Positions 55,601 through 64,000 of a stretch of 64,000 bases of DNA are shown piece after piece (the stretch's first letter is position 1; every line of letters starts with the position of its first letter). The position numbers were made by a program, and so were the translations under genes. This DNA is from Ianthella basta (Eukaryota; Porifera; Demospongiae; Verongiida; Ianthellidae). The notes under the pieces were generated by a model. That model searched no databases. It was not told the origin of the DNA and saw only the letters and a program-made list of their open reading frames with translations. Location: positions 4,204,899 through 4,268,898 of the forward strand of contig OZ025889.1 in assembly GCA_964019415.1 (NCBI GenBank), written 5' to 3'.

Positions 55601-58226
55601 AAACGACCCGCAAGAGAAGAGATGATGGAAAAAGCAATGGACACAGTGATGAAGAAAATATCAGACATGCAGAAGGAGAGTGACGCCTGCTTTATTGCCC
55701 TAGAAGAGAAAAGGATGCAGCTAGATGAGAAGATGTTAGAGATGGAAGAGAGAGAAAGGAAGGAAGCTAGAGACAGAGAGGAACGTCTACGTAGGGAAGA
55801 GCGTGAGTTTCAGATGAAAATACTACAGTTGCTGTCTCAACAGTCAGTTTTCCGTACCCCACCACCTGCCAACTACTACACTGGGGCATCTGTAACTAGT
55901 AGACCCGGAAGTGGAAGCATGTATGAGTGGCCCACTGATGAAACTCAGTGAACTCAATTGAAGTAGACTGTATGCATTTATGTAGTTACTTGCACTCAAA
56001 ATACATTATGTACATGTATATACTCTTTATTGTACTGAGGTTACTACACGATTACACAGACCAATACATACAAGCGATGTCATGAAATAACAATAATAAT
56101 GACAGTTATACCAGAGTAACATAACAGAGTGTATGATATTGTTATACCAGAGTAACATAATGGAGTGTATGAAATTGTTATACCAGAGTAACATAATGGA
56201 GTGTAACTATATATATAACATTCTAGATAACTACATGAAGTATTGCACCAGGGTGTCTCTAATATCTTTAGAGTGCGCAGATGTAATAACTGGTGTAGCT
56301 GCACAGCCTGGTTGTTCCAACCTGGCACCCTCTAGCCAGGAGTCGACAAAGGCATCACCGTGGACTTCACACATATTGTGTAGAATACAACATGCAGTTA
56401 CAACCCGAGGAACATGTGCAATATCCATGTCGTTCTGTCTGAGTAGCCTCCTCCATCTAGCTTTCAATTGACCGAAAGCGTTCTCTACTACAATACGTGC
56501 TCTTGAAAGGTGATAGTTGAAGGTCTTTTGGTTGTTAGTCATTGCTGAATTGTGTGGAAAGGGCTTCATTAGCCATGTACTCAGTGGATACGCAGAGTCA
56601 CCAACCAGAAATGGTAGAATATCCTTTCCTAAGACATTCTGGCTAAAGTCATTCAGTATTTCTTTATTCGTGGCCTTGTGGTACAGCTGAGAGTTCGCTA
56701 GTACTCGTGCATCATGCACGCTTCCAGGCCAACCAACCATAATGTCCGTAAATAGATAGCCATGGTCCACTACAGCTTGCAGGACAATAGAATACCAACC
56801 TTTACGATTGTAATAGTCCGTGTGGTTTAGGGCTGGAGGTTTAACAGGGATGTGACATCCATCAATAGCACCTGCACATTGAATCATCTGCCATTTCAAC
56901 TTAAATCCGTCAACTACGTTTCGCAAACTTTCACCAGTTGGAAATTTAATGTATCGTGACTGCAGAACCTGGACAATTGCTGCACATGTATCATGCACAA
57001 TGACACACACTGTGCACCTTGCCACACCAAACAAGTGCCCAATGGTACGATATTCCCCGCATGTTGCTAGACACCATAAAGTTATTGCTACCCGATGTTG
57101 AACACAAATAGCCCTGCGTAGATTAGTGTCTTTGCGGCAAATAACAGGTTTTAGCTGATCACACAAATAAAGAAACGTTTCTCGGCTAACTCTAAAATTT
57201 TCAATCCAATCTTCTTGTGTGAATGTGCGTAAAACGACATACTCCCACCAGTGAGCCGACCTGTAGCAATGAGAGCTAGCTATTACTTGTTTTTCAGTGC
57301 ACCATACTTCAGGTTGCCTAAATAGTACTTGCTACCATGCAGATGCGCACTGCATAAAATTTCCCACGAGCTCACCTCTGCAATGTCCACACCGTTCTTG
57401 GTCTGGGTACGAAGCCCACGGCAATGGCGGTGGTAAGCGCTATTAGCAGAACAGCCTTCTCTCGCAGTTGTAGTTGCCTTTGAAACGAGAGTCTCCTTCG
57501 TGCCCGGCGGCCTCTCCTCCTCAACGAGCTCTGTGACGAATTAGAGGAAGACGGGGTGCCTCTGGACGATAGCAGGAGCTTACAAAGGGTTACAACGCAG
57601 TTCGACGTCATCTTTATCGAACAGAAACAAAACGCCGCGATACGCATAGTAACTCGTATCGTATCAGCAGTGTAAACGCGGGCCAGCACCGCTTCCTGGC
57701 ACGGTTCCGGAATCCGTGCCGTGCTGGCCCGGAACCGGATGCCAGTGTAAACACGCTGTAAGAGCAGCAAAATGAGACACTGAGAACTCCCCCTTGACCC
57801 TACACTCATGCATGCATACACACCCACATGCACACATGCACACCCACACACACACTGGTAATGGTAACCCCATTCCAAACCGACACAAGAATGTTCATAC
57901 ACACCCGCAAGCAAACTACCCAGTAACATGCATGCAGGGCAAGTAAATAGAGAGGAAGCGAGAGCACGGAGTGATAAAATAGTGCGTGATAAGAACTCAC
58001 CGGAAAGAACTTCAAGACCGGTCGCCAGCGGAAGCCCCGACGCAGCGGGGGTGGGGGTGGGGGTAGGGGAAGAGGCGGAGGCGGAGACCGAGGCTTGCTG
58101 AAGAGCGCCTAGTTGCTGCAGGATAGAGGCCTGCGTCCGCTGCTGCTCCTTCAGCTGTTCCTGCAGGGACTTGAGGGCGGCTGCCACTCCAGTTTCGGAA
58201 GCAGAGGAGGCGTTTTCTTCGGCCAT
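52641..58226 (-). CDS. Tyrosine recombinase of a DIRS/Crypton-like element (two exons, frameshifted)
   Basis: Exon 1 (58226-58001) encodes 75 aa, starting MAEENASSASETGVAAALKS with a Gln-rich coiled coil, and ends in phase 1 at GTGAGT. Exon 2 starts at 53465 after TTTCACCCAG in matching phase and reads AAQDVGVSAKDMVPVAS, then GLVLGGGLPAIPADILKK. After a one-base shift near 53285 it continues as the recombinase (to 52641). The recombinase has FFGFLRCAEF (catalytic Arg), KMSKTD (candidate Lys), GHSFRIGAATT (HxxR), LGRWESSAY and LYLQTP (nucleophile Tyr), the full tyrosine recombinase set. The GLPAIPADILKK motif recalls the gag-like part of animal DIRS-type elements; no reverse transcriptase lies between, so either a deletion occurred or the element is Crypton-like. 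Probably inactive because of the frameshift. Confidence 0.6.
53728..54415. repeat. 33-bp minisatellite in the recombinase-gene intron
   Basis: About 21 copies of a 33-base unit (CCAATAGCAAGCAGACC plus CGACCATTCTGCTGCC). Because 33 is a multiple of three, long open frames appear on both strands; none is a credible gene. Internal copies are more uniform than edge copies. Confidence 0.95.
55112..55951 (+). CDS. Harbinger Myb/SANT-like DNA-binding protein (279 aa)
   Basis: Residues 1-100 form a trihelix-type Myb/SANT domain: MATWTDDETTKLLEVWGDDD, then CKRNHGIYEKLSREM, CREKIKKLKAEYKKVKD and FFEKVDEILG. The middle is Ser/Asp/Glu-rich. Residues 180-250 are Lys/Glu-rich and predicted coiled coil. 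In Harbinger elements the second protein of this type binds the ends and helps the transposase enter the nucleus; that role is inferred from family. The ATG at 55112 is chosen because the preceding in-frame bases lie in subterminal repeats and the Trp-containing domain starts at residue 2. It is convergent with the transposase. Confidence 0.88.
   Translation: MATWTDDETTKLLEVWGDDDIQRQLQGCKRNHGIYEKLSREMAAAGYKREAVPCREKIKKLKAEYKKVKDNNSKTGSARKTTKFFEKVDEILGHRPATRPAVVIDTSSTTTSEDSSVTECSMVISDEEEGASSTHIDVNVSDDEQDVNQDAKDVKPKIMKKKRKRPAREEMMEKAMDTVMKKISDMQKESDACFIALEEKRMQLDEKMLEMEERERKEARDREERLRREEREFQMKILQLLSQQSVFRTPPPANYYTGASVTSRPGSGSMYEWPTDETQ
56105..56208. repeat. Three 36-bp tandem repeats between the Harbinger genes
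   Basis: GTTATACCAGAGTAACATAA recurs at 56105, 56141 and 56177, each followed by a GGAGTGTA-like segment. It lies just past the 3' end of the transposase gene and may form its 3' UTR; function is unknown. Confidence 0.9.
56231..57611 (-). CDS. Harbinger DDE transposase (two exons, about 421 aa)
   Basis: Exon 1 (57611-57376) starts MTSNCVVTLCKLLLSS, is Arg/Ser-rich and ends VWTLQR before GTGAGC. Exon 2 (57260-56231) follows a CTACAG acceptor in matching phase and opens SAHWWEYVVLRTF. The catalytic triad of the DDE_Tnp_4 family is visible: Asp in GAIDGCHIPV, Asp in FLVGDSAYPL, and Glu in ARIVVENAFGQLKARW. Other family marks are YYNRKGWYS, GWPGSVHDARV and CCILHNMC. The reading frame is open throughout. 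It would cut and re-insert the element at TWA sites together with the Myb-like partner. Confidence 0.92.
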
Positions 58227-58503
58227 GCCGTAAGGACCGTAGCAAAGGCGAGCACCAGACGAGCGAGCGGGAGACGCAGGCGGACTCTTCAGGTAACGGT
58301 TGTTACTAACCGAATGACACTGTCGTGAAGGGCTGAGGCTCATATCCCCCCTAAACCGACGAGGATTGGATCTAGCGCATTTGAATATTTCGGACTCGGC
58401 GCCGGCCAAAGTTCCGCCATAATGGCGGAAATAAGTGAAAAACAGTGACGCAATATTACGTCCATTAACCTTGTTTAACCGCCCCGTGGTTAAACTTCAA
58501 ATG

Positions 58504-58914
58504 GCACATCACAGTCCCAATATTCACAACCCCCGCGCTTTCTGTTAGCTATATATAACATACAGTCATACAGACATAGGGCCACACATAGGGGCACAAG
58601 TATATGGCAAAACCGTGATGAAGACCTCCTAGCCAGGAACGTCATTGAAGACGTACAGCGCGAACAGCCCGTCGAGGGTTTCGAATCTTGGTCTGCACTT
58701 AAAAGAAGGTGAAGCTTGTACCACTGCATATAGTAACGGTATACCTGCGTATACGGTTTATAGTTCGTGTATACCCTTCCTGCCGGGTTCGGACTACGTT
58801 ACCGTGACGGCTTGGTAGGGATTTTTTCTTATAGTCCATTGATTGAGTTGTTATAGATGCTGCATGATGTAACTGTCTGTTAGACGTTTGAGAGGGCTCG
58901 AACAACTGAAGAGG
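58504..58914 (+). other. RTK-9 upstream region
   Basis: Homologous to 29640-30033 before RTK-6. It contains no gene. A type A TATA block is not found, so RTK-6 and RTK-9 seem to use a different promoter. Confidence 0.55.
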
Positions 58915-61900
58915 ATGGCCACTCCGTGGAGTAACTCGAACTGGCTGTGGGCACTTGTTCTTCTGTTTCTCAGCCATTCCTCCATCTCAGGTACGCAGAC
59001 TGGAAGGGAGGGGGATAATTAATTAGCTATAAGGGCGTACGCCGTACATGGGCAACAAAGGAGTTAGAGGCTAACAAAAGGCTTTATGTTACTGACAGCT
59101 GTATATGAGCATTCATGAGTACTAGGATGGAGGATAACTTCTTCGAAGATCTGGCAAACAATTATTATTGTGACGCACCGGTAGAAGAAGAGGAAATGTG
59201 TACTCCTTTCACTGCTTCACTGACATATCATCATTATGCAAGCTAGGCTCAGACAGAATGGTTACGTAAGATAGCATGATTGTACATATGACGAATAAGT
59301 GATGCTTCATGAAGTAGCTATAGCTAGCCCAATGTGTTCACAATAAAGAGGCACATAATGCAAACCATTTGTATGGTGGTGATGGTGGTCTTCGCATAAC
59401 TGCATAGGCTAAATAATTGTTGTGAATTTATGTCACACACTGTTCTCACTTGCCAACACAATGGACGAGTGTTTATGCCGTACAGTATTCTCTGCTTTCT
59501 ATGCAGGTGACAACTGCAGTAGGTGGCCATCATTGGTTAGCCAAAACTTAACAAATGTACAGTTTAATTGCAGTGGAATCATCACAGGCTACAGATTGTG
59601 CAATAGATCAACTGATGATTACATAAGTGTTGGTCTCGGTGTATGGAGAAGGGGCAGTGGTGTGCTGAATACAAGAGCGACTTACTTATTTGATAACAAC
59701 ACACATGAAGGTATTGGATTGAATTACAACCGTGGTGACCAACTCATGTTCGTGATCATCTACTATGGAAATACAAGCATTAATGAGTACAAGTATGTAC
59801 AATTAAAAGTATGCATTGTCGCAAGTCATGTACTAGCTATAGAGTCTGACATTAATCAAACCAACAAGATAAAGATTTTGAGAATGATACTTGCATAATG
59901 GCTCTCTCAATATTAATTGTACATGCAGCTGTTCTTTGCCACTGTTCACTTCAACCAACATCCGTAGCAGCTGTGAAGGAGGAAATTCTAAGCCAATGCT
60001 ATACCTCAATGTGACTAATGGTAAGCTGCAATCAGGCACATAAAGTATGTGTATATGATAGTGTAGCTACTGTACACAAAGGGAAAATGCACTCAATAAT
60101 ATATGGCCACCATATAAACTGTCGCTGTTGTCTCTGAGGTGTACTGTAATTGTATATATATCTTGGAAGTAAACGCTAGCTGCAAAGAGTATGCATGAAC
60201 ACTGCTAATGCAGTACGTGTTGGATTGGGTATCACATGCAGAATGCAAAAGGTTAACAGCACTAAGCATTAACTATATATTTTGTGACATAAAAATACTT
60301 ATGCACACAACTTTATAGCATTCGGACATATGTATTGTTATTCACTGCTGTCCAAATAGATTGCCTTGAAGAAGTCCATCCAGAAGCAGTTGATACTGGA
60401 ACCACAACTTGTGCACCAGCACAAGCACGTGCACCGCCATGTAAACAAACTGCACAGCCAACGTGCACTGCCACTACTACTGACATTTTAGTCAGCTCAA
60501 TGCAAGTTACAGAAACTCATTTCACCACGGTGACAGTGGCCGCATCAGTTCTCACTGAAAGTCACTTTCTTACTATGACAGCAACCAACACCATCCCAGA
60601 GGCATCCAGGCAGTCATGTGCAGACCCTCTCCCCTCAAACACTGCTACCATTCAAAATGCATCCCAGACTAGTAGCCCCACACTTATCACCCCAGGAGCA
60701 GCTGTTGCCATTGTACTGGGTGTCGTGCTGATCATACAGACCATGGTCTGCACTTTGGCATGGGTAGTGTGCTTTAAGAGAAGGAAGGGGAAGATGAAGA
60801 GAGAAGGAACAGGTAGGTATAGGCTGAGTGAACAAGTATTTAATATTGATCAATAAACAAGCTTGATCTAATTGATATTATGTGTTGCACAAGTACGTAA
60901 TGTCTTAATGCAGTTCCCTATAGGAATGTTTTGACATATGACATTGTACTATTTGTTTGGTCAATTCTGAACTGCAGCCCATTCAGGTATTGAGGCTCAA
61001 TTTTTCCTTTCCATCTGTGCAGATGGTGTAATTGGCATAGAGATAGAAACTGCTGAGAACACTGCTGAAGTCTATACATCATCTAGTTTCATGATCACTG
61101 CCCCAAATACAGGTGAAATGGTCAGTAAGTTTCAGTGTATATTGAAGTCATTACTAGTACAGACTGTGTACAGCTATGCCAACTATATTAACAATAAATA
61201 CTGTCATACATAATTTCAATGTGCACTCATGCACTGGTGACAGCTTCCATATATATTTATATTACAAGCTATCATGCATTAATTGCAAAGGCAATAATAA
61301 TATAAACTCATTATGGTCATAAAATGTCCCCATACTCGTTCATTCTATGTAGCAGCAAACTACTCAAAGACCTTCAGTTGACAGCCTACCGGAATCACAG
61401 AAAAGCAGCCATGGATACTACAACATCAGCAGCATCATATCAGTATGTTTGCAATCATCAGTCAAGCTTCTAGTCAAAGGTTATGTGTGTCGCGTCTCAC
61501 TGAAGGTTATCACACATCATTGAACAAGCTGTAAACACCAGAGTGGCTAGGTAGATCAAACCAGTTCAACTTTTATTGTTCACAATAGCCCAAACGTAAG
61601 CAATATTAGGTTTCACTAGCGTGCCCTGCAGCTGATTAAACCCTTGTTCTGCAGGATTATGCAGCACCTCAAAGTACCACTGAGCTAAAAGAAGACTCAT
61701 ACTGGAAACCAGCTGCCACACTCAAAGGCATCAAGGCCCAGATGAAGCAGAAACATATTCACACCTTTGAGCTGCAGCCTGAGAACATCACTCTTCTAAA
61801 AGAGTTGGGGAAAGGGGAGTTTGGGATCGTCTACCAAGGAAAGTTGATGGGCTCTCCTCAGGGACCACTTCAGGTGGCTGTCAAGTCCCTCCACAGACAG

Positions 61901-62556
61901 GAGGAGGAGAGCAGGTACAAACTGCTCAAAGAGGCAGCAATCATGGGACAGTTCAACCACCCATATGTGGTCAGATTGTATGGAGTAGTTGACCAACCAA
62001 ACAAGGTGATTGGATTAAGATTTAGCAAATAATTAGATGAGCAATACTGCAGCTTGAAGAAAGGAGGGTCGCTGTAAGCAGTTGACGTCCTGCAACCCTC
62101 CTTTCTTCAAGCTGCAGTATTGCTCATCTAATTATTTGCTAAATCTACAATCGCAGCTATCGCCTCTACCGAATCAGTGATTGGATTAGGCACTCTTTAC
62201 ATGCAGTGGTGCACCTTCATACATTTCCACACCAATTCATCTAGGTTATGCTGGTCATGGAATACCTGTCAAGGGGAGATCTCCTCAATCACTTGATCCG
62301 CTCAAGGTATAGTATTCAAGCAAGCACCTTACATGATATGACAGTTGGCTACAGTTATGTGTGCCCAATAATAGCAACCACTGGTTGACCAATTGTCTTC
62401 ACTAGAACTGATCAAGTGTATGAAGAGTTGCCACTTCAGCTATTGAGGTTCTGTCAGGAGATAGCTGATGCTATGGATTACCTCTCCAAGAAGGGTTTCA
62501 TCCACAGAGACCTTGCTGCAAGGAACATACTGCTGAATGAAGAATACTCAGCTAAG
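58915..62556 (+). CDS. RTK-9: receptor tyrosine kinase, exons 1-9 (3' end beyond window)
   Basis: Exons: 58915-58990, 59507-59792, 59929-60020, 60360-60812, 61023-61120, 61353-61442, 61655-62005, 62245-62306, 62406-62556. All are in phase. Signal peptide [20 protein letters not shown], identical to RTK-6. Ectodomain of the RTK-6 group, but with many replacements between residues 60 and 110 of exon 2. Stalk Thr/Ser-rich. Membrane helix [18 protein letters not shown] without the extra residues of RTK-6. Kinase: [37 protein letters not shown] where others have AMEYLSKKG. Exons 10-12 are expected after 64000, because the last 70 bases match the region 100-150 bases before RTK-6 exon 10. Intron 7 carries a hairpin insertion and intron 9 a 905-bp element. 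Confidence 0.82.
62006..62188. repeat. Hairpin insertion in RTK-9 intron 7 (perfect 52-bp arms)
   Basis: Arms 62018-62069 and 62095-62146 are exact reverse complements with a 25-base spacer. About 30 further bases follow the right arm. The whole is flanked by direct repeats of GTGATTGGATTA (62006-62017 and 62177-62188). RTK-5, -6, -7 and -8 have the uninterrupted 66-68 bp intron. The duplication copies the 5' splice site, so two donor-like GTGATT sites exist. Confidence 0.9.
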
Positions 62557-62996
62557 GTAATCACATGAATGTCATTGATTAGAAATGTGTCTGTCCAAGC
62601 ATACGTAGGTTTTGTAAGCTATTGCGTAGAAAACTGAAACAGCTCAGACACACAAATCCGTGTATGCCCATACATGTGTTACATTAGCTGCTGTGATGGA
62701 CATGGCTGATGGTTGCAGCACTGAGCCAATTGAGGCAATAGCCTAAGGCAGGAATAGAGCTCAATAGAACTATCTAACTAACTGGTGCAGACACGGCGAG
62801 AACATTGAATTAATGTAGTGATGGTATCCCATGACAATACATCAAACACAGTCATGCAGAGGCAAACTTTCCTCTATTCCCAACAATGGTACCATATACA
62901 TATATAAGGAATCAGGGCTGAATGGCAGTGGCTCAGTTGCAAAACCCACCCCATGCCTTCTCAATGTAATGTTTGTTAGCATAATTATATACTGTA
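62557..62996 (+). other. RTK-9 intron 9, proximal part
   Basis: Homologous to intron 9 of RTK-6 to about 62830. The next part resembles a segment of the RTK-5/7/8 introns (about 27410-27590) that RTK-6 has lost. No gene is seen. Confidence 0.6.
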
Positions 62997-63901
62997 CCGA
63001 TTAAAAATAGCTAACCATAAAATCGCATACAGCTCGCAGATACTGTGCGCGCACGGAATTCACTCGTACGAGTAAGAAATATACTCGTACGAGTGATGAA
63101 TGTACTCGAAAGTTAACACATTTTAAGCATTAATTCTATATTCATTCGAACGTGCGAAATCGTCTTTACCTGTGAAATCGTGTCCAAAGAGAAGACGTTG
63201 TCTTGTATACCGAACGAAATGGCAGTGAAGTGGTAGGAATTGAAGGATGTACGCAGTCACGCTGGGAAGACAAACCATGTGAACGCGAAGCCGGTTATTG
63301 GACAGCTCGCGGAGATCGCGGTCGGAGCAGAAGTTGTCGTGAGGTTTAGTGCCAGCGATACCTCGGCGCAGTGGCTGGTTTGCTAGACTGGGACCCTCCT
63401 AAGAGCCAACAAAGTGGAAGCAGCAGAGCAGGTTAGCTCGTATCCCCGTATAATCCCCGTTACGCAACGTGCACAATATAATGTTTAATATAGCTAAAAT
63501 GTCTTCCATACGATTCCTCACTTTCCTCTTCTGCTCTTGCCTCCTCAAGAGAAAGACACCTTGTGGCCGGTTCCCGATTTCTGCTGCCTCGCTCAGCGGG
63601 GAGAGTCCTGGCGATGCGTGAGATACCTTGCGTCCACGAACTAACATGCTGCCATGAATAACCGGATAAAGGGTGAACATGTCTTCTTTCTTCTGTTAAA
63701 AGGCCCGTCGCTCTCTAAGATCACTCCCGACGTATGATTTTTGCTCAAGAGCAGTCGTTCGTTAGCGCCTATGGTTAACACGTCGGCCATTTTTACTCGT
63801 ACGAGTGAGATTTTCACTCGCACGAGTAGGATTTCACTCGCACGAGTACGATTTTACGCTAGATTCACCTGCGTGTTGTCTGGCTAAGTATTTTTAATCG
63901 C
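62997..63901. mobile_element. 905-bp TIR element with ACTCGTACGAGT palindromes
   Basis: The left tip CCGATTAAAAATAGCTAACC matches the reverse complement of the right tip (GCGATTAAAAATACTTAGCC). The flanks are direct copies of TACTGTA (62990-62996 and 63902-63908). Just inside both ends lie clustered copies of the palindrome ACTCGTACGAGT and its variant ACTCGCACGAGT (two copies at about 63060-63105, three at about 63795-63850). The interior is CpG-richer than the flanks. Small minus-strand frames at 63399-63680 and 63641-63823 are not recognised, and no transposase is seen. A non-autonomous DNA transposon is the best reading. Confidence 0.55.
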
Positions 63902-64000
63902 TACTGTATGTGCCACTTAGATTTCAAACACCAATAGTGGAGCAACACATGAGAGAAGAGGCAATGCATGCCTCATGGGTTGTGGGACAGTATTACCATT

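Larger units (their letters stand above)
54860..57758. mobile_element. Complete PIF/Harbinger transposon (2899 bp)
   Basis: Perfect 36-bp terminal inverted repeats (54860-54895 and 57723-57758, beginning CAGCGTGTTTACACTGG) are flanked by TAA on both sides (54857-54859 and 57759-57761), the 3-bp TWA target typical of Harbinger. GTGTAAAC motifs recur inside both ends. It carries the two expected convergent genes, a Myb/SANT-like protein and a DDE transposase. Identical TIRs and open frames suggest recent activity. It sits in the intron of the tyrosine-recombinase gene. Confidence 0.95.
52027..58503 (-). mobile_element. Composite insertion: tyrosine-recombinase element with nested Harbinger
   Basis: Flank homology with 29640 (between RTK-5 and RTK-6) breaks at 52026 and resumes at about 58504, so the 6.5 kb between is foreign to the array. 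It contains, on the minus strand, two exons of a recombinase gene (58226-58001 and 53465-52641), a minisatellite and a Harbinger transposon in the intron. Near the right end is the short inverted repeat GTTTAACC...GGTTAAAC, and at about 58410 a palindrome TTCCGCCAT-A-ATGGCGGAA just upstream of the gene. No target duplication was found, which fits recombinase-mobilised elements. Exact ends are uncertain. Confidence 0.6.

Noticed and set aside
57372-58409. 345-aa minus-strand frame as one gene
   Set aside because: It runs across recombinase exon 1, its intron, the right Harbinger TIR and transposase exon 1. The parts belong to two different genes.
63399-63823. Minus-strand frames of 93 and 60 aa
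   Set aside because: Short, in a CpG-rich part of the 63-kb element, with no recognised domain or splice partners.

Overview
The window looks like genomic DNA of an early-branching animal, most likely a demosponge. This is inferred from content only: a dense tandem family of metazoan-type tyrosine kinases with unfamiliar ectodomains, a collagen-like Gly-X-Y fragment, AT-rich introns with GT/AG borders, and several classes of eukaryotic DNA transposon. No species can be assigned from sequence alone.

Layout. The + strand carries a head-to-tail array of nine receptor tyrosine kinase (RTK) loci and one further fragment, here called RTK-1 to RTK-9 in order. Intact loci share one 12-exon design with conserved splice phases: exon 1 signal peptide; exons 2-3 a small Cys-containing ectodomain; exon 4 a Ser/Thr-rich stalk, the single transmembrane helix and a basic stop-transfer; exons 5-6 juxtamembrane; exons 7-12 the kinase and a short tail. 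RTK-3, RTK-4, RTK-5 and RTK-7 are complete and look functional (about 634-700 aa). RTK-8 is complete, but its catalytic HRD reads HRE. RTK-6 lacks exon 12. RTK-2 has lost its signal peptide and most of its ectodomain, and an hAT-like element splits a duplicated exon 7. RTK-1 and RTK-9 are cut by the window edges. A broken kinase 3' end lies at about 44 kb. Three segmental duplications (RTK-1/2, RTK-5/7, RTK-6/9) explain most of the array.

Non-RTK content. 52.0-58.5 kb is one composite insertion. It is a tyrosine-recombinase (DIRS/Crypton-like) element on the minus strand whose intron contains a 33-bp minisatellite and a complete PIF/Harbinger transposon with perfect 36-bp TIRs and TAA target duplications. 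Smaller elements include an hAT-like insertion (4.2-5.0 kb), a TIR element shared by intron 3 of RTK-5 and RTK-7, a 155-bp MITE, a 905-bp TIR element with ACTCGTACGAGT palindromes (63.0-63.9 kb), and three perfect or near-perfect hairpins.

How the genes work together. The kinase exons are almost interchangeable between paralogs, while the extracellular exons fall into three divergent groups. By inference the array supplies many receptors that feed one conserved signalling output but sense different ligands. Allorecognition, immunity or environmental sensing would fit, but nothing in the sequence tells these apart.
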